64,000 bases of DNA from Anagrus nilaparvatae (lineage: Eukaryota; Arthropoda; Insecta; Hymenoptera; Mymaridae), in the NCBI GenBank assembly GCA_022575985.1, contig JAKSXM010000177.1, positions 558,001 to 622,000 of the forward strand, given 5' to 3'. Positions 1 to 12,660 of the stretch are shown here, in pieces. The notes below the pieces were generated by a model. The model ran no database searches, had not been told where the DNA came from, and worked only from the letters and a program-made list of their open reading frames with translations. The position numbers were made by a program, and so were the translations under genes. Position 1 is the stretch's first letter, and each line of letters starts with the position of its first letter.

Positions 1-657
1 TTTTTTTTGGTTCAGTTTTTTTGATTTTTATGTAAATACACTGTTAGTTTGTTTTATTTGAACATTCAAATATGTATAAAAATTGAATTTACTAAACTTA
101 TTCTTAATTCAAGGATTAATCAAGGGGTTTTAAATTCTAGTGCATTTCCGCACATTTACCAGATTTTTAGAAAAAATTTTGTGAGACTTATTAGAAACCA
201 CGATGTAGCAACTAGAAAGGAAGAGTATAGTACAAAAAAATTGTAGGATTTTTGTTTGTATAGGTATTATAATCGAAAGTACATTACATAGTAAAATGGT
301 AGAATATAAGCAAATAAAATTTATACGTTCCTTTTTGTTCATTTCCTAAGTGAAATTGAATTTACGACGGGCTCTTTTTGCTACTATATAAATATAAACT
401 ATTGCCAAAATGATACAGTTAATAGACGTTTTTCAAAAGTATTAGTGTGATACAGATTATTTATATTAGACTGGAGTTCGATTTAGTATTTTCTTGTTTA
501 TTAATTTGCTGGATATCTGAAACTAAAGCTTTGACTGAAAAGTTTTTCAAAATTTAGCTCGTTTTAATTTTCATAATCAAGAATACGATCAAAATATGTT
601 ATCGAACAATCCTTTTATGTTCAATAACACGTTACTGGAGAAATATTTTTTTATTAG
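1..657. other. AT-rich noncoding DNA
   Basis: No reading frame here has protein-like composition; short frames are what AT-rich DNA gives by chance. No repeat structure recognised. Confidence 0.6.
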
Positions 658-665
658 CTATAATT

Positions 666-829
666 AGGATCGGTTAGGTGCCTGAATTTTCGAGTAACTG
701 ACCCAAAAATTCGATTCAAAATTGTAGCCTCATCATAAACATTTTACTTACACCAAAAATTGAACTGACCCGAAGCCAAAAACTAAATACAGCCCAAACC
801 CGAAAATTAGATTAACCCCACACCCCTAA
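666..829. mobile_element. Degraded short hAT-type MITE
   Basis: A 164-bp segment is flanked by an identical 8-bp direct repeat CTATAATT (658-665 and 830-837), the target-site length of hAT transposons. The left part reads CCTGAATTTTCGAGTA and the right end CCCACACCCCTAA, which resemble the ends of the better preserved element at 45474-46019 (TAGGGGTGTGCG, ACCCGAATTTTCGGGTA). It encodes nothing. The match is diverged, so family membership is an inference from shared ends and TSD length. Confidence 0.6.
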
Positions 830-837
830 CTATAATT

Positions 838-1492
838 TAACCCAGCTCCCAAAAATAATCTGATTTTAAAAATTTTAGAGGTACATTTTAAATACAAGAG
901 ATCATAGGTCATAATGACCAATATCGCATCTACTAACCTACATGCGAATTCAACAATAAATTTTATAACACGAATAGTATAGAGGGAATACAAAAAGAAT
1001 TTTAAATTATTTTAATATACGATATATGATAAACCATATTTATTTTATATAAACATGGTATTGATTATTATTTACTCTATTTATAAATTCTTTTTTATAT
1101 AAATATTATGCATGTATAAATATAGTAATAATTTATAAATCACTTAAATATTGCTTATACATTGATATTTTAATTTAGATTTCAAAAATTTTTAATTGGA
1201 ATCAGTAATTCGTAAAGCTATTGACTATTAACAACTAAAAGCTTTGAAAATTACAGAAAACTATTATATGGAACGATGAATATAAATTTTCAATATACCC
1301 TATTTAAAATCAAGGGGCGGTCCACTCAGTGCACAATTACTTGTTCTAAGTGTGTGATTGGTGTGCTCCTTTTTAACGAAAAAACTGAAAAGATTAAGCA
1401 GTGTGAAAAATACTTCTTCTATTCATGTAACCTAGTTAATTGGGTCAAGGAATAAAGGATTCCGTGTTATAAGATACGCTGAAAAAAAATTC
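838..1492. other. AT-rich noncoding DNA
   Basis: No gene or clear repeat seen. Mostly low-complexity A/T stretches. Confidence 0.55.
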
Positions 1493-1745
1493 TGCCTGCG
1501 TTTAGCGGAATTTCGTTTGTGGCTAGCGGATTTTTTTTCTTGCTCAAACGATTTTAAAAGGCCTAAAATTTAAAGAAAATTAAAAAAAAATTTTTTTGCT
1601 TATTTAGCATTTGTCCTCAGCGGTACGATGCATAAAAAAAAATTGTTTTCAAAAAGAAAAAGTTATTTAGCAATTTTCAATCTTTTAAGCAAGAAAACAA
1701 AATTCCGATAGCCGCAAGCGGGATCCCACTAACCGCAAGCGGTAT
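1493..1745. repeat. Degenerate inverted repeat with AGCGG/CCGCAAGCGG motifs
   Basis: The left arm (about 1493-1544: TTTAGCGGAATTTCG, then CTAGCGGA and TTTCTTGCT) is inverted as the right arm (about 1690-1745: AGCAAGAAAACAAAATTCCG, then GCCGCAAGCGGG and ACCGCAAGCGG). Similar GCTTGCGG motifs recur near 21500 and 61450. Probably an old foldback element; no TSD found. Confidence 0.45.
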
Positions 1746-2624
1746 ATTTTCGCTTGCGACAAAATATTTTTTTTTCAAATAACATTGCTACTTTATTTTA
1801 ATCAAAAAATAATTTCGTGAAATAAAGCGTGAACTAAACTTTTTGTTAATTTAGAAGTTCAAAATACATATTTTTCTTAAGAGGCATAGCAGGCGTAAAA
1901 CAGGATGAAAAAATTCATTGTATCAACAAAAGAAAATTTTTGAGTCTAGGTCCCCTCAAAACTCGCTTTACAAACAGTTTTATTGAAAAGTTCGATAAAA
2001 TAAATTCTTTTATATATAAAATAGAAAAACATAAATAAATACAAAAAAAGAAGAATTGAAAAACAATAGTAAATAACAAATTTTCTATATTGATTGGAAA
2101 TTTTCAAGATGATATATTTTATTGAATCATTCAATGCAAAGTTCAAAAGTAAAGAGAAATATATTGAAAATAAAAGATATATATCGAAAAAAAAAGTCTA
2201 TAATAAATGTCTAAATAAAATAGTGCTACATTGGGTAAAAATTGTTTGCAAATTTGTTTCACTAGCGTAAAATTCCCACAAATGTTATAAAAAATCCTTC
2301 TCAAAACCGATTAGAGGTGCACGAGATTAGTCGACACCGAAACCATAGAATATTAATTTTTTGAGATTGAAAAGATACGAGACTTTTGCTTCCAGGCCCT
2401 CGAAAAATCTCGAAATAAACAAATAAATAAATAATTCTTGTTTATTTTTAACCGATCAGCAACAGGTTAAATATGATTTTTTTATGCAAGAAATATGCTT
2501 TGGTGGATGTACGATTTTTTGTTAAAAAATTTTTTTTTTTAATGGCTCAAATGTTCAAAATGGTCGGAAACGTGAAAATAACAGCTATTATGTTTTTACA
2601 TTTTACCGCCATATTTTGATTACA
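1746..2624. other. AT-rich noncoding DNA
   Basis: No gene recognised. Low-complexity sequence with short A and T runs. Confidence 0.5.
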
Positions 2625-3051
2625 CACTGTAAAAAGTAACTTTCTTAGATTTACAAAAAAAATAGAATTTTTTCGAAAAATTAGTGAATTTTCAAAAAAT
2701 TTTGTAAATATTCTATAAAAATCGTAAATTTACTAAATTTAGTATATTATCGAAAACTTCGAGAATTCTCGATTTTTTTTTGTGATTTTACGAAAAAAGT
2801 TGTTAATTGACAACTATTTTTCGTAAATTTACAACTATTTTTTGTAAATTTGCGAAAAAAAATTGTAAATTATCAATTTTTCTTGCGAATTCACAAAAAA
2901 AAATCGAGAATACTCGAATTTTTTATTAATATACTAAATTTAGTAAATATACGATTTTTTTCGAATATTTACAAATTTTTTTGAAAATATACTAATTTTT
3001 CGAAAATTTTCTAATTTTTTTGTTAATATAAGAAAGTTACTTTTTACAGTG
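2625..3051. mobile_element. Palindromic MITE, copy 1 (CACTGTAAAAAGTAAC ends)
   Basis: A 427-bp element starts CACTGTAAAAAGTAAC and ends with its exact reverse complement. The two halves are imperfect reverse complements along nearly the whole length, so a single strand could fold into one long hairpin. Inner landmarks are mirrored TTTAGTA boxes and TCGAGAATTCTCG-like boxes on both sides of the centre. Three more copies lie at 26249, 49929 and 51140. It has no coding capacity, so it must depend on a transposase encoded elsewhere. Copies 2 and 4 are flanked by TA, suggesting Tc1/mariner-type mobilisation; this copy is flanked by CA on both sides. Confidence 0.85.
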
Positions 3052-5471
3052 CATTTAGGCCCTGGAGATATAGAAATTATTGTTTTAAAATATTTTTTTA
3101 TATTTGGCTCAGGATTTTCAAAATGGTCTAAAACGTAAAAATAACAGCTAATTACTTTTTATATATTTACTCATTATTTTACCTTTTGAATGGGAGAACG
3201 TTTAAAGAGGTTCTACATGAAAAAATTGCGCACCTTGAAAATCTATTCATTAAATGTAGTATTCACATTCAGGAAAATTAAAATAGTAAGCTATTAAGGA
3301 ACAGTTGTACTAGTTTTGACAATAAAAGTCAATAAATTATTAATTATTTTTCTTTTATCGTTATTTTTTATAGCTACATTAATTGCTAATAATATTAAAA
3401 ATTTTAATTAGTTCGGGGAAATAATGTTCGAAACTTTATGATCGTAAAAAATAATACATAAACAGAGAGAAATAACAAAATATATATAAAACTGAGAAAT
3501 CACAATTAAAGATTAACGAGAAATATAGAGAAATCAAATATCAAAGCTTTTATTTCTCTGGATCTATTATTGTTCCAGTGCTTTACGATCGAAAAGAGGT
3601 TTGTGGCATGTATATTCAATATATAACACCCACACATACACATGGTTTGTAAGCACAGGTGCTTGTGTATTTTATATGCATCAGAAATGCCATAGTGTGC
3701 GATTCATTCAACGATGCAGCCAATAAACCGTTTTCATTGCCACTTTTTTATTTTATTTTTTACCTGGGTTTGAAAGGTTTTGTTTGTGATAAATTTAATA
3801 CACAGAAAATTACATAAAGCTATTTTCGATTTTCTTTCGAAAGGAAAGTTGTACCCAAGAGATCGTAAATCACGCGTGAAAAGTTGGATTCTCATGAAAT
3901 TTAAGCTTGCAATTGACTGTCTGTTTTAGTACATATATGTATATACTAGATAAAGCTTATGTGTATATGTGAAATTGTTTTAGTTCGAACTGAAGAACTT
4001 GAATAATATAGAAAACCGAGTTTAGCTTCGAGATTTTCAATAAAATCTGTAGGAAAAACTAATTCGTTTGATTGATTTACAACATGTGAAATCTCCAAAG
4101 TATACACATATATAGTGTCTATATTCGTTTATACACGTTATGTGCATTCATATGTGTCGATATATATATGCATATCAAATAAAATATATATTTATGTGTG
4201 AGAATTTGTATTTACATATTGAAATTTACGAAATAAAAATCGTTTTTAAAGGTTATGAAAGGTTCGTGATTCGATTTTTTTAAAAATAAGTATGGTAATA
4301 AAAGCAATCAATTTTTTATTCTATTTTAAAAAATGTTAAGATTATAAAGAGAATTTTTTTACTTTTCTTTAAAAGCTTATTTAATTTACATTTTTTTGAT
4401 ATTATAATAAAAAGAAGCTTTTAATTAAGTGATATTTTTGCGTTAACTTATTGAAAAAACAGATTTATGATTGGTGAACGTATATGAAAAGACAATTGTT
4501 ACAGAAGTCTGCAGTCACGTATTCTTAAAAAATAAACCAAAATTTTATGTAAATCGATTTGTCAGAATATTTTTTTACAAAGTCTACACATTTAAAAATA
4601 TCCTATTGTAAAAATTTGTAATTTGATGCTATTTGATTTGATGTTAAATTACAATTGTGTTGTAAAATTACGATTCTTTTATCGTAAACTTATAGCGCCC
4701 TTAAATCTACAAGATCTTTTTTAAACATTCATAAAAAATCAACCAGCTTTGGTTTACCATACGTTTTTTTGGACGCTAATATGAATTTTATGGTCCTGAG
4801 GGTTAAAAGGATTTCAGAAATCTTAAATATGCAAAAGCACTTATTAAAAAAGGCGTTTTCCAAAAGCCAAAATCTCAAATAAAGAATATCAGCATATTCT
4901 GGTTAAAATTAGCCCCAACCCCCTGAAGGCTTTATCATTCATATATAAAAACATAAAATAAAAAAAATCCTTTTATGTAAATATTGATCACTAAATTTAA
5001 AAAACAATAGAAATTTGTATAAGATTTTGATTTTTAAAAATTCTTTGACTAAAGAAACAAAAATATTGACTGAAAAAATTTTTATTTTTAATAAAATTTA
5101 TTCAATTTACAAAAAATAAATAAAATAAATAAATAAATAAATATGCTTTTTGAAGTTCAGAAATATTTTAATCTGAAAAATAAAATATGCATGTGCATAG
5201 TTAAAAAAATTAAATAAACAAATTCTTTTTTTAAAAGATAAATAAAAAAATAAGCTTTGTTCTTTTTATAATGTAAAACATAAAGTAAAAATATTCATAA
5301 AAAAAATTACAAAAATTTTGTTTGAAAATTATCTTTTTAGAAGAAACTTTTTAAAATCTTATTTTTTTTTTTAAAAGAAAAAAACATCAAAGAATTCTTA
5401 AGTGAATTTGTTAACTATACTAAGTAATTACTATTTTTTTTAAATTATTAATTTCTTAAGAAAATGCTGAC
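3052..5471. other. AT-rich noncoding DNA
   Basis: No gene seen. Includes a CA/TG-rich patch near 3625-3670 and AAAT-type microsatellite near 5105-5140. Confidence 0.5.
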
Positions 5472-5568
5472 ATGAAGAAAGTATTTTTTCTTGCTTACGG
5501 TATATTAGGAATAGGTTTACTTAGATATGCAACAGTTTCAAAGAAAAAGAACACCACCATTCTGAAAA
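5472..5568 (+). CDS. Candidate short first coding exon (weak)
   Basis: ATG at 5472 opens 32 codons plus one base, with a hydrophobic start (MKKVFFLAYGILGIGLL), and ends at the strong donor-like AA|GTAAGTG. The peptide looks like a signal anchor. No downstream partner exon is evident nearby; its phase would fit the acceptor at 59110 but that is very far away. AT-rich DNA often yields hydrophobic frames and GTAAGT by chance, so this is a weak candidate. Confidence 0.15.
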
Positions 5569-5734
5569 GTAAGTGAAATGAGAATATTTTATGGTGCAAA
5601 ATTGAGGGTTTGCTGTATAAACTGTGGAACTCAGAAATAGTATTAAAAGATAATATAAAAATCCATAACATAATCTAAGTAACCTCTTGTGGGATTAAAA
5701 CTTCAAAAATTGTGGAATTAGACTAATTGTTATC

Positions 5735-5960
5735 GGATTAAATTGCGTAGGAAGTGGAGAAATGCGTTACGCATACTGTTCAGCATCCGAACTGACAGTT
5801 ATGTGGGACCTTGCCGTTACCTACTAAAACTCCACTCCCTTCCTACCGTATGCAAGCCTATCCCGGGACCGTTTTCACATTACTTCAGGACAGGTTCAAG
5901 GCTATTTAGTTCCTATTCTTGGTCTCCATCTTAATAATATCTCTGTGTCGTCAATATTTC
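5735..5960 (-). mobile_element. 3' end of a non-LTR retrotransposon
   Basis: Read on the minus strand, this segment (GAAGTAATGTGAAAACGGTC, later TGGAGTTTTAGTAGGTA and TCAGTTCGGATGCTGAACA) matches, with substitutions, plus-strand sequence at about 19405-19530. The shared block therefore appears to be the 3' end of a LINE family. Here it follows almost directly on endonuclease code, so the reverse transcriptase region has been lost between them. Confidence 0.6.
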
Positions 5961-6524
5961 CTGGCCTTATTGCTTTTCCCAGGATAGCAGTCTCTCCTCT
6001 TCTAAGAATGTTCACCAATATTTCGCGGTTTACATGCTTAATGCTCCATCCACAACGTTTCCTTGCTTCGCCTCTTCTTGTCTGTCGCTGCTTGTCATGC
6101 ACCTCAAAAGAGATATATTGGTGGTCACTCGCTGAGAAGTCCTCCTATAATCATAGCAGCCAAATCTTCTGTTGCAAGAGATATGTCCGAGATGTTCTGT
6201 CTGTAGCCAGGTCTTCTGAATGTTGTAGTGTTACCTACATTTAGCACTGATAAGTTGAGCCTGGCTGCCAGATCAGGTATATCCTCTCCTTTTTTATCCG
6301 TTTCGGGCATACCCCACTCTACAGCCCTCGCGTTGAAATCGCCTGCTATGACAATTTAACCGGTCCCTTAATGCATCTTCCAGGCTGTTAAGTTTGGTCA
6401 GAGCTTCTTCTCTGGACTCATTTGGTATTAAGTACACGCTTATGTAGGTAATACATTGCATCTTAATGCAGACAAAGCCTCTGCTGGAGCCATTCTCTTG
6501 TACCAGTACCTTCCTTGGATTCAC
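5902..6524 (-). pseudogene. Broken LINE endonuclease (R1-like ORF2 N-terminus)
   Basis: Minus-strand code for an exonuclease-endonuclease-phosphatase domain, the nuclease that nicks target DNA for non-LTR retrotransposition. Three consecutive pieces in three frames continue one another: 6524-6294 (YISVYLIPNES..., LEDALRDR), then a frame containing the family motif GDFNARAVEWG (GDFNA at 6343-6329) running into TDKKGEDIPDLAARLNLSVLN, and then 6102-5902 (RKRCGWSIKHVNREILVNIL). At least two frameshifts make it nonfunctional. No reverse transcriptase follows; the frame runs into 3'-end sequence. GDFNA and the dlaarlnL/LNVG block are typical of the R1/Jockey group, and I favour R1-like but cannot fix the clade by eye. 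Confidence 0.8.
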
Positions 6525-6696
6525 TATCCAGATAGCTGCTTTCTCTAGCTCATCTGATAACCAGCTCAGAGAGCGTGATCCAACTCACTGCTCGCTTATA
6601 AGGAGAAGGTCTTATATGCTTTTTGAAAAGATGCTTTGTAGCATTCTTTTCGTTCATATGTTTATCTCTTATTAATTTGAGAGCAATGACCTTGTC

Positions 6697-6957
6697 CTAC
6701 ATTTCATATATCCCGTTTTTAACAATAGAGGCTATTCTTGTCTGCTTTGTTGTCATGTGATTTATCATCTCACTTAACTTTCTTTCCATAGAATCTAAGA
6801 TGCTTTTGACAGCTTCATGATTATCATCCATTCTTTTTAAACACCTAGACAGCACAGTACCCTCATAGAGAATTATGACTTCAGCATTACCATCCTTTTC
6901 TCTTACTCCTTCTGTTTGGTGATTTTTTATATTATTTGACATTCTTATTATTCCCAC
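6697..6957 (-). pseudogene. Possible LINE ORF1 fragment
   Basis: An 86-codon minus-strand frame lies just upstream (in minus orientation) of the endonuclease pseudogene. The peptide is charged with a likely coiled-coil stretch (residues about 45-75, including VKSILDSMERKLSEMI). The position between 5' region and endonuclease suits ORF1, but it is much shorter than a usual ORF1 and has no zinc knuckles, so most of ORF1 is missing. The identification rests on position and composition only. Confidence 0.4.
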
Positions 6958-7745
6958 GAGTAAAAACGAAATACGTCACCACTGAATTGATTCGCACTCA
7001 GTCAATAACAGCTAGGGTTCCATGGGTTTGCCCGACCATCCAGGAAGGCCAAAGTCTTCCTGACCCTGAGGGGTTGTTACCTTCACCCATTACTAAACCA
7101 AAAAATAATAGGCTTTAGACATAGTTTAGCGGGACCCACAACTAACCATTAATTGGCTCTGTTGCTGTGCTCCAGGAGGAAATCTCCCATGCTAGGAGCC
7201 AATACATAAGGCCTAAGGCGACCTGGTATATGGCTTAAAACGCACTTAAGTTTGGAGAAAACCTTGGAGCCCTTATTGGTATGCCGTTTCCTCAGAGATA
7301 CTTGTGGGTAGCAGTCTGCAGCACATTCATTAAGGATGTACAAAGGAAAAACAAGGCATAGAACCGATTCATAGGGCAGCATCAGTTATTCCAGAGAGCA
7401 ATAAGCTGTCTGAGGCATGCTTAATGAAAATGCATTGTGGTACAATGGTATGTGTATCACACAGAGAAATGCAAGGAATAGGACCTGTTTATAGGGCAAC
7501 CTCAGTTGTTCCAGAAAGCCATGTCCAGTATCTCAGATTCCAGTTCAACCTTAATAAGGTGGCCTGAACTACCTTCATCCATCCTCAGCCTTATGTGGTG
7601 CCAGGCTTAGAATCGGTATAGCGGAGTTCAATTTCGTGTATATTAGTGCTTCTAAGTTTAGGGACTTAACTTAGTCGCCGCTCTAGCAAGTACATTAATA
7701 ATAGCGCGGGTAAACGGCAGTATAATTTTCTGGTAATAGAAAGTG
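6958..7745 (-). mobile_element. LINE 5' region with two related ~120-bp units
   Basis: This GC-richer stretch continues the retrotransposon to its 5' side. Two related blocks recur about 120 bp apart: 7335-7400 (AACAAGGCATAGAACC, CAGTTATTCCAGA) and 7455-7525 (TGCAAGGAATAGGACC, CAGTTGTTCCAGA). Tandem 5' units are known as promoter monomers in some LINEs; that role here is inference. The sequence returns to AT-rich DNA at about 7745. Confidence 0.45.
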
Positions 7746-10500
7746 GTTCCCCATCCAGGAGATTTTCTTTAAAAAACTATAAAATATGGTTTTTTACCCC
7801 GCCAGAGTATAAAAAATGTCTAGGATTGTATATTGTTTCTATGCTCAAAAAACCGATTTTCAAAAAATTTAAAATTGTAATTCGGAATTTCAAAGGGGCC
7901 CTAAACAAAAAAAAAAATTTTCTTGGAAAAGGTAAAATGTCAAGATTTTCATCCTATGAGTATAATCTGTTTATTGGTCGCAAAAATTAAATAAAATCTA
8001 TAAATCTATAAAACCCACAAAAAATCTGTTTTTTTAGATTTTTGAAAGCCTGTTGGGGTCTAGAGGTCTAAATTCAATGGAAATCAGTGAATTTTTTGAT
8101 AACTTTTTCGATGATACTACTTATTTTAGGTTTGTTTTTGGGGGCCAAATCAAAAAACTTATCCGGAAATAGCATTTTAAGAAATTATAGGACTCAGAAA
8201 CTACCTCCACGATCACCGTAATTAGGTAATATGAAACTAGTTCTGGATCATAGAAGTTGGCGTTGGCATCAGGGATAATTAAAAGGGTTATACTTATGTA
8301 TCTTTTTCCCAAAGATAGAGTATAAAACGACCTTGTTAACCGGTAATCAGGGTCTAGGTTACGCGTTTTTCAAGAATTATTTTATTATTTGTTAAAATAC
8401 GTTTCAGACAGTTAAAATTAGAAACAATTTGTCAACAATATAAAAAAAATATATATTACGATCTCTTTCACTATCCATTAATAAATAACATCACGTCATC
8501 ATCCCTCAACTTTTGATCGATTAACACCATTAATTAAGTTAAAAAATATAATTAAAAATACTGTACACCTACTAATTAATTAGATTATACGTTATTTTTA
8601 CAACATAACCTAAAATTCTTAAATAATTTATTAATTAGAAGTAAAATTTATAATTTTAATTTCATAATATAATGCAAATATTTTTTATTTATTCAATCTA
8701 GTCGGTATAACTGTACGTATTCATATAATATATTTCATATTATTATATTGACTTTATAAAATATAGTATCAAATACATTGTTATATTATAATGTAAATTA
8801 CGTATTGAACCATAAAACATTCGCTGTACATAACCTAAATTGAATTTTGTATATTTTACTGATTTTACAATCATTACGTATTTATTTAATATTAAAAGAT
8901 TTTCCAAATATTATTCAAAGTTTTTCATTATTTACTTACCTTTGCTTTTTTTTTTCATTTAATTATTTTAATCAGTTTATTAGAAATTCTTTTTCCAAAA
9001 TTTAATATGTCTTCTTACAAAGAATTTTTTTTTAATTCCAATAAAAATAAAGCTTTTAATTAAATGCCAAGCTCTTTAGTAGTACTTTTAATCCTTTTTT
9101 CATCAAAGTGTAATAAAGTAGAATTTATTCAGCTTCAATTTGCCTTTTTTTATTGAAATTAAGTTAGAAATGTCTTTTTGTCATTTTAGATCGCCAGAGA
9201 TCAATGACTATATTCGTTATTCTCTGTAGAAATACATCTCTGGTTTCTTTTCATCCTTTTTCATATTTTAATTATCTTCTAAATCTACAGCATTTTTTCT
9301 TTTTCATTTTTTAACTTCAAAAATAAAAAAAGAATATCGCCAATTGTTTTACGTTGGGGTTTAGTGAAAATAGAAGGGGATTTATATTTTAAAATTCAAA
9401 ACTTAAAAAATGAAAACATTTTTAGAAGCAAACGTATATTCAAAAATAAAAACTCTTTTTTTCATAATTCCATATTTGGTCAAATGATTTGCATAAGATA
9501 TACTCAAACAAAGCAACCTAACCGTGTAGTCTTTGAATGAAATTTTACTGTGTATTAGCAACCAAATATACTTTACTGTATAAATCAATTCAACAATGCC
9601 AAATATAAATAACTTTTTTGTATTTATTCATAAATAAATAAAATATTTCCATAAAAATTGCAAAAGAAACAAAAATTTTCAAAAATAATTATTTACATTT
9701 TCCAAAAGCTTAAAACACAACTTTTTAATGAAAAAGAAACTAACAATTCTCATTAAAGTTTAGGTGTACTTACAAGAAATAAGTAAAATTTTCATTCAAC
9801 ATTTTTGAATTGTTTATGAAGTATTCTGTAATAAATAAATACTTACAAGACCTTGCAAACTGTAAATTTGTAAAATATTAATATTTGAACTTTTAGACAT
9901 TTCTTACTGAAACTTCTTCATTATAGTAAAAAAGTAAAAATAAAAAATTTTATAAGAGATTTATTTTTTTTTTCTGTTTACTTTATGTAAGAATAATTAA
10001 AAATTTCAAAATAAAAAAAAAGGGTCAGAAAACAAAAGAAAATGAGAAATTTTATATAAATACTTTGAAAAACTTAAAGTGCAAAAAAGACACTTCAATT
10101 AATAATAATTGTAAGGGAATGAAGAAAAACAAAAGTAGCTGGTAATTATTGTAGAGAAAGTTTGATAGTTTTTCTTTTATTATATATTTTTAAGGACAAA
10201 AATACAAGCAGATGAATGCCAGTAATTGTAGGTAATATTAAAGTATTTAATTGAGTAGAAAAAAAGAAAGGCAAATAAAAGAGAGAAAAAAAAATTCATT
10301 ACATTTTATTTTAAATTAATTGATTTTTTTAATTAATTATTGTAATAAAAATTTAAAATTAATTGGTTATTTAGGAATAAAATGATACTTTTTTTAGACT
10401 AAAATTAAAAATTTTAATTTAACTTTTGAAATTGAGCATGGACAAGTACGCTAATTTCCTGAATAAAAAAAGTTAGAGAATGATTGCTTATTTATACAGT
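7746..10500. other. AT-rich noncoding DNA with faint repeats
   Basis: No gene seen. The first 600 bp (7770-8330) resemble, loosely, stretches near 50750-50950 and 54980-55130 (phrases such as CCTATGAG..ATAAT and AAAACCGATTTTC), suggesting an old dispersed repeat. The remainder is low-complexity. Confidence 0.45.
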
Positions 10501-10870
10501 AGGGGTTGTCCATAAATTACGAAAGTATTTTTAGGGGGAGTTGGGGTTAACCAAATGCTTACTATTTTGTACGTGAGGAGATTGAGGGATATAAGCTACC
10601 TCTTAGGTAATAATTTTTAATGAAATTGGAATGAAATATTCAAAAAATTATCTAGTAAATAACAGTTTTTAATTCTTGACTGGATTACGTAATAATGTAA
10701 TGTTATAATTTTAAAAATTTTATTTTTCATACAATAAATTTTTTTTGTAAATGCTTACCTTGCGTAAGAAGAGGGGGGAGGAGATCAGTGAAATCTTATG
10801 CTTGATTACAAATGGGGGAAGAGGGTCAAAAATCCAGTTTTTGTGATTGAGTAATTTATGGAAGACCCCT
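10501..10870. mobile_element. 370-bp MITE with GTCCATAAATTACG ends
   Basis: The left end AGGGGTTGTCCATAAATTAC is inverted at the right end as GTAATTTATGGAAGACCCCT with two mismatches. Inside, GGGGAG-rich blocks face each other (10535-10550 and 10770-10785). No coding capacity. No convincing target-site duplication is visible, so superfamily is undetermined. Confidence 0.7.
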
Positions 10871-12489
10871 AAGAGCTTTTTTTGTTTTCATTTTATATTT
10901 TAAATTATAAAAACAAAAATACAGTAGCCCTACGTGATCGTTTTAAAAGTAATGATCATTGTGTAGTAAAACTCTAGGTCATACTTGATAGATACCAAGA
11001 GCTTTATGCAGTTCTATAGAGTTGTATTATAAATTCGATTCATAATTTATCAAAATTACAAATTAATTTAAGGTAACTAAATAACTGAATAGTTAGCAGC
11101 AGATATTCATAGTTTGCTATTTTACTAATTAGACATTTTACATTTTTTAAGTTGATAAAACTGTCTTAAAGATATTACTAACTATAAAAATACTGCTATG
11201 TATATTTTCACGAAATTATAGTCTATCATTGCCAAATTTATCGGTTACTTGTGCTTATGCCTTCTCTGGTGCCAAAACTCGTACCCTTGATATTGCATTT
11301 AAAATACTGAGTGTGCTTTAGTCTAATAAAACTAATAAAAATTATACAACACGTTAAAAATTTCATAATTACAAATCATGCAGTTTGATGATGTTTACCC
11401 CAGTCCTTATATTTTAGTTAGAAAATTTGAGCAGTTAAATAAATCATAAAATTAACTAATTAAAATAAAAATTCTTTAGAAAATTAATAAATTATTTAAT
11501 TTAATTTAAGTTTGAAGAAATTAAAATAGATGGCATTAAATATTTCTAGTTTTAGCAACAACAAGTTTAGTATTCTGTGAACAATGAACTTCAGAAAGAT
11601 TAATTTTAAATCCTAAACCAACTTTTAAATAAAACTAAAACAACAAACAATTAATCTAATAAAATGTAGTAAATAAACAAGTTAGTAACAATAAATTTCA
11701 TTCACATAAAAGAAATTTTTAAAATTAACCTTCAAGAAAGTGACTATTTTAAATACACATTCATAAATATCCGTGTTGCAGTGTTTGTGTTATTTTTTTT
11801 TATTTATTTTAGAGAATTAAATCGTTGACCGTGAGCTTATACGACATAGTGAATAAACATTTTTCTTTCATAAAAGTTTCAGTTTTTATTTATTTAATAA
11901 TTTTGAAAAAACAACAACAACAAATTCAAAGTTTTTGAGTGATTTGGTGAAAATTGATATAAAAAAGTGGTAAGTTTCTTTGATAGTACAAAAATAGTTA
12001 AAAAAAATAAAAATAATGGTACCAGCATAATTATAGATAAATCAGTAAAAAATATGAAATATTTAAAACTTTTAAAACGTTTTTATTATATTTTAAATTT
12101 AATAAATTTTATTTGTTATTAATTATATTTGTTCAATACTTATTTTCTTATAAATGTAAGTTAAATCGTAAAATATTACAAGTGAAAAATTTTTTTGCTC
12201 TACTTCTTGCATTTTTTCTTAAATCTTTTTAAGTTTGTTATGTTTGTTGAAAATACAGATTTGTATTTGTAAGAAAAAAACTTCTTAAATCGATATTTTA
12301 AATTGAATTTTTCCTTTTGTTATTTTTTATTTTGAAATTTTTTAAAATAATAATATTAGTAAAAGAAGAAGATACTTTTTTTGAGATAGAAAAAAATAGA
12401 AATAAGCAAAACTAATTAGTAGTTTATTCAAAATAAGAAAATAAGATTTTTAAAATTTTAGTAAATAAAATATTTTTCTTGTAAATTAC
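10871..12489. other. AT-rich noncoding DNA
   Basis: No gene recognised. An exon-like segment without coding capacity (acceptor-like TTTCAG at about 11880, donor-like GTGGTAAGTTT at about 11970) could be a 5' untranslated exon but could equally be chance. Confidence 0.4.
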
Positions 12490-12660
12490 CAACAAAAAAA
12501 TGTTATTGACCCTGAAAAAGATGTGAAAACTTAGATACTGCAGTTTTTCAAAAAAAAATTTGAAATTCGTAATTTTAGCTTCCTGGGGTCCCAAAACATG
12601 CTTACATGTAAAAAAATCAATAATCAAAATTTTACCTATCACAAACATGACAGGGAGGCT
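12490..12660 (+). repeat. Dispersed repeat with TAGCTTCCTGGGGTC core, copy 1
   Basis: The core TTTTAGCTTCCTGGGGTCCC followed by AAAACATGCTTACATG recurs, diverged, at 13855-13985 (TTAGCTTCCTGAGGTCTCG) and 24760-24870 (TTAAGCTTCCTGTGGTCTCA). In the other two copies it directly follows a CA microsatellite. Noncoding; the family is unidentified. Confidence 0.55.
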
